A stretch of 64,000 nucleotides of DNA from Stenotrophomonas pavanii (lineage in GTDB: Bacteria > Pseudomonadota > Gammaproteobacteria > Xanthomonadales > Xanthomonadaceae), in the NCBI RefSeq assembly GCF_900101175.1, contig NZ_FNFQ01000012.1:84445-148444 (forward strand), read 5' to 3'. The notes beneath the pieces are model-generated. The model was not told the DNA's origin. It saw nothing but the letters and a program-made list of their open reading frames with translations, and ran no database searches. This document shows, in pieces, positions 31,965 to 41,143 of the stretch. Position numbers and translations under genes: made by a program. Position 1 is the first letter of the stretch. The number at the start of each line of letters is the position of its first letter.

Positions 31965-32965
31965 ACCTGTGGGTGAGCTACTGGCCATGGCCGGACCTGC
32001 AGCTGGCGTGGCCGCTGGCGCTGTTGGCGCTGCCGTTGCCGCTGCTGATGCGCGGGTGGAGGCGTCGTGCAGCGCCGGGCGCCGCACTGCGCGTGCCCTA
32101 TGCCGCCGCCGAGCTGGAAGCGCTGTCGGCGGGTGGCCGCGTCGACGTGTCGTGGTTGCGCACACTGCTGCTGTGGCTGGGGTGGTGCGCACTGTGCATC
32201 GCGCTGGCACGACCGCAACAGCTCGGCGAAGCCATCACGCCCCCGCAGCAGGGGCGACAGATGATGCTGGCGATGGACGTGTCCGGCAGCATGGGCGAGG
32301 GCGACATGGTGCTGGGCGGCCAGGCGGTCGATCGTCTTACCGCAGCCAAAGCGGTGCTTGCCGACTTCCTTGATCGTCGCGCGGGTGACCGCGTCGGCCT
32401 TCTGATCTTCGGTGATCGCGCGTACACGCTCACGCCGCTTACTGCCGACCTGGCCAGCGTGCGTGACCAGCTGCGCGACAGCGTGGTCGGCCTGGCCGGG
32501 CGCGAGACCGCCATCGGCGATGCCATCGGCCTTGCGGTCAAGCGCCTGCGCAGCCAGCCGGAGGGGCAGCGCGTGCTGATCCTGTTGACCGATGGTGTCA
32601 GCAATGCCGGTGTGCTGGAGCCGCTGCGCGCGGCGGAAGTCGCGCGCGCCGAGGGCGTGCGCATCCACACGGTCGCGTTTGGCGGCGATGGCAGCATGCG
32701 TCTGTTCGGCATTCCCATTTCCACCGACCAGGATCCGGTCGACGAGGCCACCCTGAAGAAGATCGCCAGCATGACCGGCGGCCAGTTCTTCCGCGCGCGT
32801 GACACCGCGCAGCTGGCCGGGATCTACGCAGAGCTCGATCGCTTGGAGCCGGTCGCCGCGAAGGGGCCGAGCCTGCGCCCGCGCGAAGAACGCTATGCCT
32901 GGCCGTTGGGGCTGGCGTTGCTGCTGGGCGCACTGGCCTGGCTGTGGCCGGAGCGTCGCCGATGA
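31961..32965 (+). CDS. BatA-like VWA domain membrane protein
   Basis: The 334-residue product has two N-terminal membrane segments (residues about 15-32 and 65-84), a periplasmic or cytoplasmic von Willebrand A domain with an intact MIDAS motif (D106-V-S-G-S in LAMDVSGSMG), DGVSNAGVLEPL later in the domain, and a C-terminal span (WPLGLALLLGALAWLWP). The layout is that of BatA of aerotolerance operons. It overlaps the flanking genes by 4 bases each. Confidence 0.9.
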   Translation: MNLWVSYWPWPDLQLAWPLALLALPLPLLMRGWRRRAAPGAALRVPYAAAELEALSAGGRVDVSWLRTLLLWLGWCALCIALARPQQLGEAITPPQQGRQMMLAMDVSGSMGEGDMVLGGQAVDRLTAAKAVLADFLDRRAGDRVGLLIFGDRAYTLTPLTADLASVRDQLRDSVVGLAGRETAIGDAIGLAVKRLRSQPEGQRVLILLTDGVSNAGVLEPLRAAEVARAEGVRIHTVAFGGDGSMRLFGIPISTDQDPVDEATLKKIASMTGGQFFRARDTAQLAGIYAELDRLEPVAAKGPSLRPREERYAWPLGLALLLGALAWLWPERRR

Positions 32966-34791
32966 TCGCGTTTGCTTCGAATCTCCCCGACTGGAACGTG
33001 CTGCACTTCCTGCGGCCCGAGTGGCTATGGGCGCTGCTGGCGCTGCCGCTGATCCTCGCGCTGGCGCTGTACCGGCAACGGCGCAGTGATGCGTGGCGGC
33101 AGGCCGTGGACGCGCACCTGTTGCCACATCTGCTGGCCGCGGGTGCCAAGCGTCGAGTGCGCCTGCCCTGGGCGCTGCTGCTGGGCTGGACACTGGCATC
33201 GCTTGCGATGGCCGGGCCGAGCTGGCGGCAGCAGGCGCAGCCGATGTTCCAGGCCAGTGCGCCGCTGCTGGTGGTGCTGGACCTGTCCAGCCGGATCAGC
33301 GCAACCGATCTTCCGCCGTCGCGCCTGCTGCAGGCGCGGGCGAAACTGGGCGAGCTGCTGCGCGCGCGCCAGGGCGGACAGGTGGGGCTGGTGGTGTACG
33401 CCGATGATGCCTACACCGTGGCCCCGCTCACCGACGACGGCAGCAACGTCGCGCTGTATCTGGATGCGTTGTCACCGGACGTGATGCCACGCGATGGCCA
33501 GCGTGCCGACCGTGGCATCGACTGGGCAACACGGTTGATGCGGCAGATCGGCGCGTTGCAGGGGCAGATTCTGCTGGTCAGCGATCAGGCGGATGGTGAA
33601 GCTGCACTGGCCGCGGCGCAGGCGCGCAGCCTGGGCCTGCAGGTGTCGGTGCTGGGCCTGGGTACGCCGGCTGGTGCGGCCTACCGCGATGGCAGCGGGC
33701 AGATCCGCCAGGCGTCCCTGGACGAGGCCAGCCTGCGTGCGGTGGCCACCGCAGGTGGCGGCCGCTATGCACGCATCTCTGCCGATGACAGCGACCTGCG
33801 CGCGCTCGGCGTGCTTGACGCGCGCGACGGCACGGCGGCGCAGCGGCCGGGCGAAGGCAAACAGTGGCTTGACGAGGGCTTCTGGCTGCTGCCGCCGGTG
33901 ATGCTGCTGGCATTGCTGGCCTTCCGTCGTCGCGCGGTGCTGGCCGCGGTGCTCGCGGTCGGCCTGCTGCCGTGGATGAATGGCGCACAGGCGCAGGTGC
34001 CTGCGACGCACGCTTCGCCGGCCGCGCAGGGCACGCTGTGGAAGCGTAGCGACCAGGTGCAGCATCAGCGCCTGGCCGAGGGGGTTCAGGCGTACCGCAA
34101 GGGCGACTTCGCCACGGCACGCAGGCAATTCGAAGGCATCGACAGCGATGCCGGGTGGTACAACCTGGCCAACACGCTGGCACGCGAAGGCAACTACGAC
34201 GAAGCGATCGCCGCCTACGACCGCGCACTGGCGCTGCATCCGGGCATGGCCGATGCAGTGGCCAACCGCGCCGTGGTCGATGCTGCACGCAAGCGCAGGC
34301 AATCCGGTGGCGGCCAGGGCCAGGATCAGCAGACGCCGCCGCAGAAACAACAGGACCGTTCCCAGGGCAAGCAGAATCCGCAGGGACAGCAGCCGCAGCA
34401 GGGGCAGAAGGACCCGGGGCAGGGCCAGCCACAGCCAGGGCAGCAGGGCCAGCCCGGGCAGGAGTCTGACAAGGCGCAGTCGAGCCCGCAGCTCGGCCAG
34501 CGGGGCCGCGATGGCCAGCAGGCACCGCCGCAGGTGGAAGATGCCAAGGCACAGGCGCAGGCCGATGAACAGCAGCGCCAGCGCATGCAGCAGGCGATGC
34601 AGCAGGCACGCGAGGGTGAGGCCGGCAAGGACGGCAAACCGGTACCGGGCAGTGAGGGCCGCACGCCACGCCAGCGCGAGGAGCAACAGGCGGTGGAAGC
34701 GTGGATGCGGCGCGTGCCGGATGACCCGGGCGCCCTGCTGCGGGCCAAGTTCCAGCTGGAAAACGAACGCAGGAAGAGGGAAGGGCGATGA
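32962..34791 (+). CDS. BatB-BatC fusion: VWA domain plus TPR and Gln/Gly/Pro-rich tail
   Basis: The 609-residue product joins two Bat proteins. Residues 1-330 or so are BatB-like: two N-terminal spans, a VWA domain and a third span near residue 310. The tail is BatC-like: a TPR pair near 360-430 (YNLANTLAREGNYDEAIAAY), then a very Gln/Gly/Pro-rich region near 440-570 and a basic end. The MIDAS start reads D107-L-S-S-R, so the second Ser of DxSxS is replaced by Arg. That may weaken metal binding, unlike in the neighbouring BatA. The start at 32962 overlaps batA by 4 bases. Confidence 0.87.
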   Translation: MIAFASNLPDWNVLHFLRPEWLWALLALPLILALALYRQRRSDAWRQAVDAHLLPHLLAAGAKRRVRLPWALLLGWTLASLAMAGPSWRQQAQPMFQASAPLLVVLDLSSRISATDLPPSRLLQARAKLGELLRARQGGQVGLVVYADDAYTVAPLTDDGSNVALYLDALSPDVMPRDGQRADRGIDWATRLMRQIGALQGQILLVSDQADGEAALAAAQARSLGLQVSVLGLGTPAGAAYRDGSGQIRQASLDEASLRAVATAGGGRYARISADDSDLRALGVLDARDGTAAQRPGEGKQWLDEGFWLLPPVMLLALLAFRRRAVLAAVLAVGLLPWMNGAQAQVPATHASPAAQGTLWKRSDQVQHQRLAEGVQAYRKGDFATARRQFEGIDSDAGWYNLANTLAREGNYDEAIAAYDRALALHPGMADAVANRAVVDAARKRRQSGGGQGQDQQTPPQKQQDRSQGKQNPQGQQPQQGQKDPGQGQPQPGQQGQPGQESDKAQSSPQLGQRGRDGQQAPPQVEDAKAQAQADEQQRQRMQQAMQQAREGEAGKDGKPVPGSEGRTPRQREEQQAVEAWMRRVPDDPGALLRAKFQLENERRKREGR

Positions 34792-36503
34792 CGCGGTCGA
34801 CGAACATGCACCGGCGCTGGCCGAGGTCGCTGTTGGCAGTGCTGCTGCTGTGGCTGCCGCTGCTGGCGTGGGCGCAGCCGCGTGCCTGGCTCGACCGCGA
34901 CCGTATCGCAATGGGTGACACGGTCACCCTCAATGTCGAGAGCGACCAGGGTGCGCCTGACTTCACCCCGTTGCGCACCGACTTCGACTTGAGCGGGCAG
35001 ACCAGCAGCCGCCAGGTGGAGTGGAGCAATGGCAGCATGCAGCAGCGCAACCTGTATGGCGTGGCACTGACGCCACGGCGCAGCGGTGCGCTGGTGGTGC
35101 CGGGCCTGCAGGTGGGGAGCACGCGGACTGCGCCGTTGACCCTGCAGGTGGATGCGGCTGCCGTGGCCGGTCCGGACAGCAATGCGATGGCCTTCATCGA
35201 AACCGTGGTCGACGACCCGACGCCGTACGTGCAGCAGAGCGTGGGTGTCGTGGTACGGCTGTATTTCGCCTCGCAGCTGGCCTCCGGCGAGCTGGTGCTG
35301 GACACCCCGGCGGGCGCGTCATTGCAGCGCGTGGGCGATGACCGCACCGATGTGCGCCAGGTCAATGGCCGCCGCTACAACGTGGTCGAACGGCGTTTCC
35401 TGCTGATCCCCGAGCGCAGTGGCGCCTTGCGGCTGGCCGGTGCGCGCTTCAGTGGGCGCAGCGCCGGTGGCTTCTTCGATGACTTCTTCGGCGGCGGCGA
35501 CGGGCGCATGAATGCTACCGGCGCCGACCGCACCCTGCAGGTGCAGGCCCAGCCGGCACAGGCGCCGCAGCCGTGGCTGCCGCTGCAGAGCCTGCAGCTG
35601 CGCTACACCAGTGCGCCGACCCAGGCCCGCACCGGCGAAGCGGCCAACGTGGTCGTCGAGGCGGTGGCCGAAGGCGCGACCCGTGCACAGTTCACCGACC
35701 TGCCGGTGCCCGATGTCGGCAACGCCGCGCAGGTGTTCGCGGAACCCGCGCAGTACGAAGAGACGTTCAACGGCAGTACGCCGCGGCTGAAGATCACCCG
35801 CCGCTATTCGATCGTGCCGCGCCAGCCGGGATCGCTGGTGGTACCGGGGCCGCGCCTGCCGTGGTGGGATGTGCGCGCGGGGAAGGCACAGGAAGCGACG
35901 TTGCCGGACCTGACGCTGGCCGTTGCGGCCGGCAATGGCGGTGGCAGCGCTTCACCCGCACCGCTGCCGCCGATCGACACCGATGCCGCGCTGCCCGGTA
36001 GCGATGGACAGGACGCGCGTATCGCGGCAACCGATCCACGCGCCAGTGGCCTGACCGAGCGTCCGTGGCCATGGATGGCGGCGGCCATCGGCCTGGCGCT
36101 GCTGTGGCTGCTGACCCTGTTGTGGGGCTGGCAGCGAGGTCGCCGCCCGCGTTCCGCAGCACCGGCAGCCGGCACGCCCGCTGCGCCGGCCGTGGCGACC
36201 GGACGTGCCGGCGTGGCCGAACTGCGCCGCGCGCTGGATGGCGAAGATTTCCACGAGGTGGAAGCACGGTTGTGCGCAATGGCCGGGGTCGAGCGCATCG
36301 AACAGGTCATCGCGCGGCTGGATGACCCGGTGCAACGCCAGGTGCTGCAGGATCTGCAGCAGGCGCGCTGGGGCCGGCAGGGCGATCCGGGTGCGCTGCG
36401 GGCCCGCCTGCGCGGCGCCTTCCGTGACGGACCGCACTGGTCGGCGGCGGCGGGTGCCGCCGACACTGGCCTGGCGCCGCTGTATCCGCCGCGGCGAACC
36501 TGA
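34788..36503 (+). CDS. BatD-like membrane protein
   Basis: Last gene of the operon. The 571-residue product has a signal sequence (SLLAVLLLWLPLLAWAQ), tandem Ig-like domains typical of BatD/oxygen tolerance proteins (IAMGDTVTLNVESD, PYVQQSVGVVVRLY), a C-terminal span (WPWMAAAIGLALLWLLTLLWG, about residues 425-445) and a cytoplasmic tail of about 120 residues. BatD is predicted to sit in the inner membrane with the Ig domains in the periplasm. It overlaps the fusion gene by 4 bases. Confidence 0.88.
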   Translation: MTRSTNMHRRWPRSLLAVLLLWLPLLAWAQPRAWLDRDRIAMGDTVTLNVESDQGAPDFTPLRTDFDLSGQTSSRQVEWSNGSMQQRNLYGVALTPRRSGALVVPGLQVGSTRTAPLTLQVDAAAVAGPDSNAMAFIETVVDDPTPYVQQSVGVVVRLYFASQLASGELVLDTPAGASLQRVGDDRTDVRQVNGRRYNVVERRFLLIPERSGALRLAGARFSGRSAGGFFDDFFGGGDGRMNATGADRTLQVQAQPAQAPQPWLPLQSLQLRYTSAPTQARTGEAANVVVEAVAEGATRAQFTDLPVPDVGNAAQVFAEPAQYEETFNGSTPRLKITRRYSIVPRQPGSLVVPGPRLPWWDVRAGKAQEATLPDLTLAVAAGNGGGSASPAPLPPIDTDAALPGSDGQDARIAATDPRASGLTERPWPWMAAAIGLALLWLLTLLWGWQRGRRPRSAAPAAGTPAAPAVATGRAGVAELRRALDGEDFHEVEARLCAMAGVERIEQVIARLDDPVQRQVLQDLQQARWGRQGDPGALRARLRGAFRDGPHWSAAAGAADTGLAPLYPPRRT

Positions 36504-36524
36504 ACCGGCGCCGCTTGCGCGCTT

Positions 36525-36533
36525 TGTTAGAGT
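36525..36533 (+). promoter_or_regulatory. extended -10 candidate before the symporter gene
   Basis: TGTTAGAGT fits an extended -10 (TGn plus TAGAGT), 28 bases before the start at 36561. It closely resembles TGCTAGACT before gapA. Confidence 0.4.
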
Positions 36534-36560
36534 GCATTCATTTTTCGAGGAAACCCGCGT

Positions 36561-37880
36561 ATGACAGCAGCTGCTGCCGACAAGAAGAAGTTGCCCCTGC
36601 ATTGGAAGATGGGCATCGGCTTTGCGATCGGCCTGGTCCTGGGACTGACCGTGCATGCCCTGGGCGGCAGCGTCGGGGGTCTGCAGGCCGGTGCCAAGTG
36701 GGTCATGGACTACGTCACCACCCCGGCGTCGGGCCTGTTCCTCAACCTGATCTTCATGCTGATCGTGCCGCTGATCTTCTCGGCGCTGATCATGGGCGTG
36801 TCGGAGATGGGCGACATCCGCGCCCTCGGCCGCATCGGCTGGAAGACCCTGGCCTACACCGTGCTGCTGTCGGGCATCGCGGTCGGCATCGGCCTGGTGC
36901 TGGTCAACGTGCTCAAGCCGGGCGCGGGCGTGGATCCGCAGACCGCAGCACTGATGCTGTCGGAGAACGCCGAGCGCAGCAAGGAAATCGTCGCCGGCAT
37001 CCATGGCACGCCGAAGGGCATGGACATGCTGCTGTCGATCGTGCCGAGCAACGTGCTGCAGGCCGCTTCGGACAACGGCGCGATCCTGTCGCTGATGTTC
37101 TTCGCGCTGATGTTCGGCATCGGCATGGTGCTGACCGATGATGAGAAGGTCGCACCGCTGCGCCGCGCCATCGAAGGCGTGTTCGAGATTTCGATGACCC
37201 TGATCAACCTGGTCATCCGCCTGGCCCCGTACGCCGTGGCCTGCTTCATGTTCAACCTGGCCGCGCTGTTCGGCTTCGAGTTGATCATCCGCCTGGGTGC
37301 GTATGTGGGCGTGGTGGTGCTGGCGCTGGGCCTGCACATGATCGTGACCTACGGTACTGCGGTGTGGCTGTCGGGCCGCTCGCCGCTGTCGTTCTTCCGC
37401 GATACCCAGGAAGCGACGGTGATGGCGTTCTCCACCGCCTCCAGCAATGCCACCCTGCCCACCGCGCTTCGCGTGGCCGACCAGATGGGCCTGCCGCAGC
37501 GCGTATCGCGCTTCGTGCTGACCGTGGGCGCCACCGCCAACCAGAACGGCACCGCACTGTTCGAGGGCGTGACGGTGATCTTCCTGGCCCAGTTCTTCGG
37601 CGTGGACCTGAGCATCGGCCAGCAGTTCATGGTGATGGCGGTCTGCATCCTCGGCGGCATCGGCACCGCCGGCGTTCCGTCGGGTTCGCTGCCGGTGGTG
37701 GCGATGATCTGCGCGATGGTCGGCGTGAACCCGCTGGGCATCGGCCTGATCCTGGGCGTGAATCACTTCCTGGACATGTGCCGTACCGCGCTGAACGTGA
37801 CCGGCGACCTGGCCCTGACCACGCTGGTGGCCAAGGGCGAGTCCCACGATGGCCCGGCCCTGGCACCGCACCAGGACTGA
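36561..37880 (+). CDS. dicarboxylate/amino acid:cation symporter (DAACS family)
   Basis: Inner-membrane, sodium- or proton-coupled transporter of the glutamate/dicarboxylate (GltP/DctA) family. The 439-residue protein has eight hydrophobic spans. It carries the re-entrant loop Ser/Thr motif AFSTASSNATLP, the unwound TM7 motif NQNGT (NMDGT in many relatives) and the TM8 substrate motif DMCRTALNVTGD, whose Arg favours acidic substrates. Whether it carries C4-dicarboxylates or glutamate/aspartate cannot be decided by eye. It starts just after the bat operon with its own promoter candidate and ends before a 335-base repeat-filled gap. Confidence 0.93.
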   Translation: MTAAAADKKKLPLHWKMGIGFAIGLVLGLTVHALGGSVGGLQAGAKWVMDYVTTPASGLFLNLIFMLIVPLIFSALIMGVSEMGDIRALGRIGWKTLAYTVLLSGIAVGIGLVLVNVLKPGAGVDPQTAALMLSENAERSKEIVAGIHGTPKGMDMLLSIVPSNVLQAASDNGAILSLMFFALMFGIGMVLTDDEKVAPLRRAIEGVFEISMTLINLVIRLAPYAVACFMFNLAALFGFELIIRLGAYVGVVVLALGLHMIVTYGTAVWLSGRSPLSFFRDTQEATVMAFSTASSNATLPTALRVADQMGLPQRVSRFVLTVGATANQNGTALFEGVTVIFLAQFFGVDLSIGQQFMVMAVCILGGIGTAGVPSGSLPVVAMICAMVGVNPLGIGLILGVNHFLDMCRTALNVTGDLALTTLVAKGESHDGPALAPHQD

Positions 37881-37889
37881 GTCCAACGC

Positions 37890-38127
37890 CCCGCCCCCGT
37901 ACTCCGGGGGCGGGTAGTGCCGGCCGCTGGCCGGGTACGCGTCATCGCATGCGCGCTGCCGCTCCCACGTTTCGCGATGCGAATCGTGGGCCCCCTTATC
38001 GGCCTCCACACCCCCGCGCCTTTGGCGCAGCCCCCGGACTCCGGGGGCGGGTAGTGCCGGCCGCTGGCCGGCAACTTCATGATCTTCATCGAATTCTGCG
38101 CAACTGCCGGCCAGCGGCCGGCACGAC
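37890..38127. repeat. hairpin terminator fused to a SMAG cluster
   Basis: This covers most of the 335-base gap before tkt. CCCGCCCCCG (37890-37899) pairs with CGGGGGCGGG (37905-37914), whose last G starts a GTAGTGCCGGCC SMAG unit (37914-37934). The same fusion recurs downstream: CCCCCGG/CCGGGGG around ACT (about 38032-38049) runs into a second SMAG unit (38051-38074), mirrored at 38105-38127. No gene was seen. A GACAAT -10 candidate for tkt lies at 38165-38170. Confidence 0.75.
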
Positions 38128-38215
38128 CGGGCAAGGTGAACTGACCCCCGCCCGGTGACTATGGGACAATAGGCCGCCCGCACGTCCGCGGCCGCCTCCC
38201 GATTCCGACAGAACC

Positions 38216-40213
38216 ATGACGCAGCCTACCCGTCGCCAGTTGGCCAACGCCATCCGCTTCCTTGCCGCCGATGCGGTTGAAACCGCAAAGTCCGGCCACC
38301 CCGGCATGCCCATGGGCATGGCCGACATCGCCGAAGTCCTCTGGAACGACTACCTCCGCCATAACCCGAGCAACCCGCACTGGTTCAACCGCGACCGTTT
38401 CGTGCTGTCCAACGGCCACGGTTCGATGCTGCAGTACGCACTGCTGCACCTGAGCGGTTATGACCTGCCGATCGAGCAGCTGAAACTGTTCCGCCAGCTG
38501 GGCAGCCACACCGCCGGCCACCCGGAGCGTCATGAGACCCCGGGCGTGGAAACCACCACCGGTCCGCTGGGCCAGGGTTTCGCCAATGCCGTGGGCTTCG
38601 CCCTGGCCGAGAAGCTGCTGGCTCAGCGCTTCAACCGCCCGGAGCTGGAAGTGGTCGACCACCGCACCTGGGTGTTCATGGGCGATGGCTGCCTGATGGA
38701 AGGCGTGTCGCACGAAGCCGCGTCGCTGGCCGGTACCTGGGGCCTGCACAAGCTGGTCTGCTTCTGGGACAACAACCACATCTCCATCGACGGCAACGTC
38801 GAGGGCTGGTTCACCGACAATACCCCGGAGCGTTTCGAGGCCTATGGCTGGAACGTGGTCCGCGACGTCGATGGCCACGACCCGGAGAGCATCAAGGCCG
38901 GCATCGAGGCCGCGCTGTCGCAGAGCGACAAGCCGACCCTGATCTGCTGCCGCACCACCATCGGGTTTGGTTCGCCGAACAAGGCGGGCAAGGAATCCAG
39001 CCACGGCGCACCGCTGGGCAAGGACGAGCTGGAAGCCACCCGCAAGCAGCTGGGCTGGGAATACGGCCCGTTCGAGATCCCGCAGGCGATCTACGACGGC
39101 TGGCGTGCCAACGGCGCCGGCACCCTGCGCCAGGCCGAGTGGGAGCAGCTGTTCGACAAGTACGCCAGCCAGTATCCGGCGGAAGCGGCCGAGCTGACCC
39201 GTCGCTCGCACGGCGAACTGCCGGCCGACTTCGTTGGCAAGGCCGATGCCTACATCGCCCAGGTGGCCGCTGAAGGCCCGACGATCGCTTCGCGCAAGGC
39301 CTCGCAGCTGGCCATCGAAGCCTTCGCCCCGCTGCTGCCGGAAATCGTCGGCGGCTCGGCCGACCTGGCGCACTCCAACCTGACCCTCTGGAAGGGCAGC
39401 AAATCGGTTGCCAGCGACGACGCCAACGCCAACTACGTGTATTACGGCGTGCGCGAGTTCGGCATGACCGCCATCGCCAACGGCCTGGCCCTGCACGGTG
39501 GCTTCATTCCGTTCGACGCCACCTTCCTGGTGTTCAGCGACTACGCCCGCAACGGCGTGCGCATGAGCGCGCTGATCCCGGCCCACGCCATCCACGTCTA
39601 CACCCACGACTCGATCGGCCTGGGCGAAGACGGCCCGACCCACCAGCCGGTGGAGCACCTGGCCTCGCTGCGCTACATCCCGAACAACGACGTGTGGCGT
39701 CCGTGCGATGCGGTCGAGTCGGCGGTGAGCTGGAAGGCCGCGATCACCCGCCAGGATGGCCCGAGCTGCCTGGTGTTCAGCCGCCAGAACCTGCCGCACC
39801 AGCCGCGCAGCGCCGAGCAGATCAAGCAGATCGAGCGCGGCGGCTACGTGCTGGCTGATGCCGCCGGTACCCCGGACGTGATCCTGATCGCCACCGGTTC
39901 GGAAGTCTCGCTGGCCACCGAAGCCAAGGCCCAGCTGGATGCGGCCGGTATCAAGACCCGCGTGGTCTCGATGCCGTCTACCGATGTGTTCCTGCGCCAG
40001 GATGCGGCCTACCGTGAAGCGGTGCTGCCGAATGCAGTGCGCAAGCGCGTGGCGGTGGAAGCCGGCGTCACCGGTTTCTGGCGCCAGTTCGTCGGCCTGG
40101 ACGGTGCGGTGATCGGTATCGACACCTTCGGTGCCTCGGCTCCGGCAGACCAGCTGTACAAGCACTTCGGCATCACCACCGCCCACGTGGTGGAAGCGGC
40201 CAAGTCGCTGTAA
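38216..40213 (+). CDS. tkt: transketolase
   Basis: Thiamine-diphosphate enzyme that moves two-carbon units in the pentose phosphate pathway and feeds glycolytic intermediates. The 665-residue protein has the N-terminal [11 protein letters not shown] and [15 protein letters not shown] segments, and the thiamine-binding motif [14 protein letters not shown]...[10 protein letters not shown]. The central pyrimidine domain has [17 protein letters not shown] and [19 protein letters not shown]. The C-terminal domain ends in FGITTAHV. Its length is normal and all three domains are complete. A 12-bp terminator follows. Confidence 0.97.
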   Translation: MTQPTRRQLANAIRFLAADAVETAKSGHPGMPMGMADIAEVLWNDYLRHNPSNPHWFNRDRFVLSNGHGSMLQYALLHLSGYDLPIEQLKLFRQLGSHTAGHPERHETPGVETTTGPLGQGFANAVGFALAEKLLAQRFNRPELEVVDHRTWVFMGDGCLMEGVSHEAASLAGTWGLHKLVCFWDNNHISIDGNVEGWFTDNTPERFEAYGWNVVRDVDGHDPESIKAGIEAALSQSDKPTLICCRTTIGFGSPNKAGKESSHGAPLGKDELEATRKQLGWEYGPFEIPQAIYDGWRANGAGTLRQAEWEQLFDKYASQYPAEAAELTRRSHGELPADFVGKADAYIAQVAAEGPTIASRKASQLAIEAFAPLLPEIVGGSADLAHSNLTLWKGSKSVASDDANANYVYYGVREFGMTAIANGLALHGGFIPFDATFLVFSDYARNGVRMSALIPAHAIHVYTHDSIGLGEDGPTHQPVEHLASLRYIPNNDVWRPCDAVESAVSWKAAITRQDGPSCLVFSRQNLPHQPRSAEQIKQIERGGYVLADAAGTPDVILIATGSEVSLATEAKAQLDAAGIKTRVVSMPSTDVFLRQDAAYREAVLPNAVRKRVAVEAGVTGFWRQFVGLDGAVIGIDTFGASAPADQLYKHFGITTAHVVEAAKSL

Positions 40214-40234
40214 GCCGCTTCGCGGTGCAATGAA

Positions 40235-40262
40235 GGAAAGGCCGGCGCACGCCGGCCTTTCC
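40235..40262 (+). terminator. terminator after tkt
   Basis: GGAAAGGCCGGC (40235-40246), loop GCAC and GCCGGCCTTTCC (40251-40262) form a perfect 12-bp stem, 21 bases after tkt. Confidence 0.85.
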
Positions 40263-40275
40263 CGTTCTCCAGACC

Positions 40276-40342
40276 AAAAAAAGGGGACGGAGGGGATCAA
40301 GTCGTATGTGCACACACGACTTGATCCCCTCCGTCCCCTTTT
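40276..40342. repeat. long palindrome, left copy flanking higBA
   Basis: A perfect 27-bp stem (40279-40305 with 40316-40342) around the loop ATGTGCACAC. The arm core is GGGGACGGAGGGGATCAAG. A and T tracts on the outside make it a terminator candidate in both directions. The right copy is at 41144-41212. The remaining bases of the 314-base gap before higB (40343-40497) show no gene. Confidence 0.9.
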
Positions 40343-40497
40343 CCTCTGCTCGGCCCGTTCCGCCCGGCGGTGCTGCTGTCGCGTTGGCCTCTTCATCTGA
40401 TCTGCGTTCTCTGCGAAAAGGAGGGCCGGCCGAGGCACCCCTCAGAAGTAGTCATGGACAAGACGCGCGGCGCAGAAAACCACGGTGGATTTGCGGG

Positions 40498-40518
40498 GTG
40501 TAAGGTGATGCCTTACAC
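40498..40518. promoter_or_regulatory. likely HigA operator
   Basis: GTGTAAGG (40498-40505) and CCTTACAC (40511-40518) form a perfect inverted repeat with a 5-base spacer, ending 9 bases before the higB start. Position and size suit autorepression by the HTH antitoxin. No experimental support is available here. Confidence 0.6.
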
Positions 40519-40527
40519 TGTCGTCGC

Positions 40528-40806
40528 ATGATCGTCAGCTTCAGGCATAAGGGCCTGAAGGCGCTCTATGAGCGGGGCGACATTTCCGGAGTCCGTGCCG
40601 ATCATGTGGCTCGATTGCGGCGTTTGCTTCTGCAGCTGGATCAGGCCCGTCTGCCTGGGGACATGGGGCTGCCCGGAAATCGCCTGCACCCCCTGCGCGG
40701 GAGCTATAGCGGCTACTGGGCGGTAAGTGTCTCGGCGAGTTGGCGATTGGTGTTCCGCTTTCGTGGGCTCGACGTCGAACTGGTCGATTACCTTGATTAC
40801 CACTAG
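40528..40806 (+). CDS. higB: HigB-type mRNA interferase toxin
   Basis: RelE-superfamily toxin predicted to cleave mRNA at the ribosome. The 92-residue product starts MIVSFRHKGLKALYERGD, with the HigB/plasmid killer signature KGLKALYE, RLRRLLLQLDQA, LHPLRGSYSGYWAVSVSASWRLVFRF and a C-terminal VDYLDYH. The basic RLVFRF strand and terminal His are typical of the active site. It precedes the antitoxin gene by 11 bases, the toxin-first order that defines higBA. A perfect palindrome lies just upstream, and the module is bracketed by two long palindromes. Confidence 0.92.
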   Translation: MIVSFRHKGLKALYERGDISGVRADHVARLRRLLLQLDQARLPGDMGLPGNRLHPLRGSYSGYWAVSVSASWRLVFRFRGLDVELVDYLDYH

Positions 40807-40817
40807 GAGTCTGCTCG

Positions 40818-41123
40818 ATGCCGTTGCATGATCCGCCGCATCCCGGGGAATCGCTGCGCGAAGATGTCCTGCCGGCGATCAGTATGTCGATCAGTGCGCT
40901 GGCACAGCATCTCGACTATTCGCGCGGCCAGCTGTCGACGATCATCAACGGGCACGCCGGCATTTCCGCAGAACTCGCATTCCGCCTTGAGCTTGCAGGT
41001 CTGGGCAATGCTCGCATGTGGCTCGCGATGCAGGCGGCATACGATCTGTGGCAGGTCGAGCATCGAGCGCATCCACCGATTGCCCGCCTGTATCTGGAGG
41101 ATTCAGTGAGGAGCGGACAGTAG
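40818..41123 (+). CDS. higA: HigA-type HTH antitoxin
   Basis: XRE-family antitoxin that neutralises HigB and represses the operon. The 101-residue product has the HigA N-terminus (HDPPHPGESLREDVLPA) and a helix-turn-helix (ISALAQHLDYSRGQLSTIING, residues about 25-45). The family's ISAELAFRLELAGLGNARMW stretch follows, then a C-terminal helix (QAAYDLWQVEHR). It is normal length and lies 11 bases after higB, so the two genes are co-transcribed. Confidence 0.93.
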   Translation: MPLHDPPHPGESLREDVLPAISMSISALAQHLDYSRGQLSTIINGHAGISAELAFRLELAGLGNARMWLAMQAAYDLWQVEHRAHPPIARLYLEDSVRSGQ

Positions 41124-41143
41124 CTCCACGTCATGCGTGGATG
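41121..41143. repeat. degenerate SMAG hairpin
   Basis: TAGCTCCACG and CATGCGTGGATG form an imperfect SMAG unit that overlaps the higA stop and abuts the right palindrome. Confidence 0.5.
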
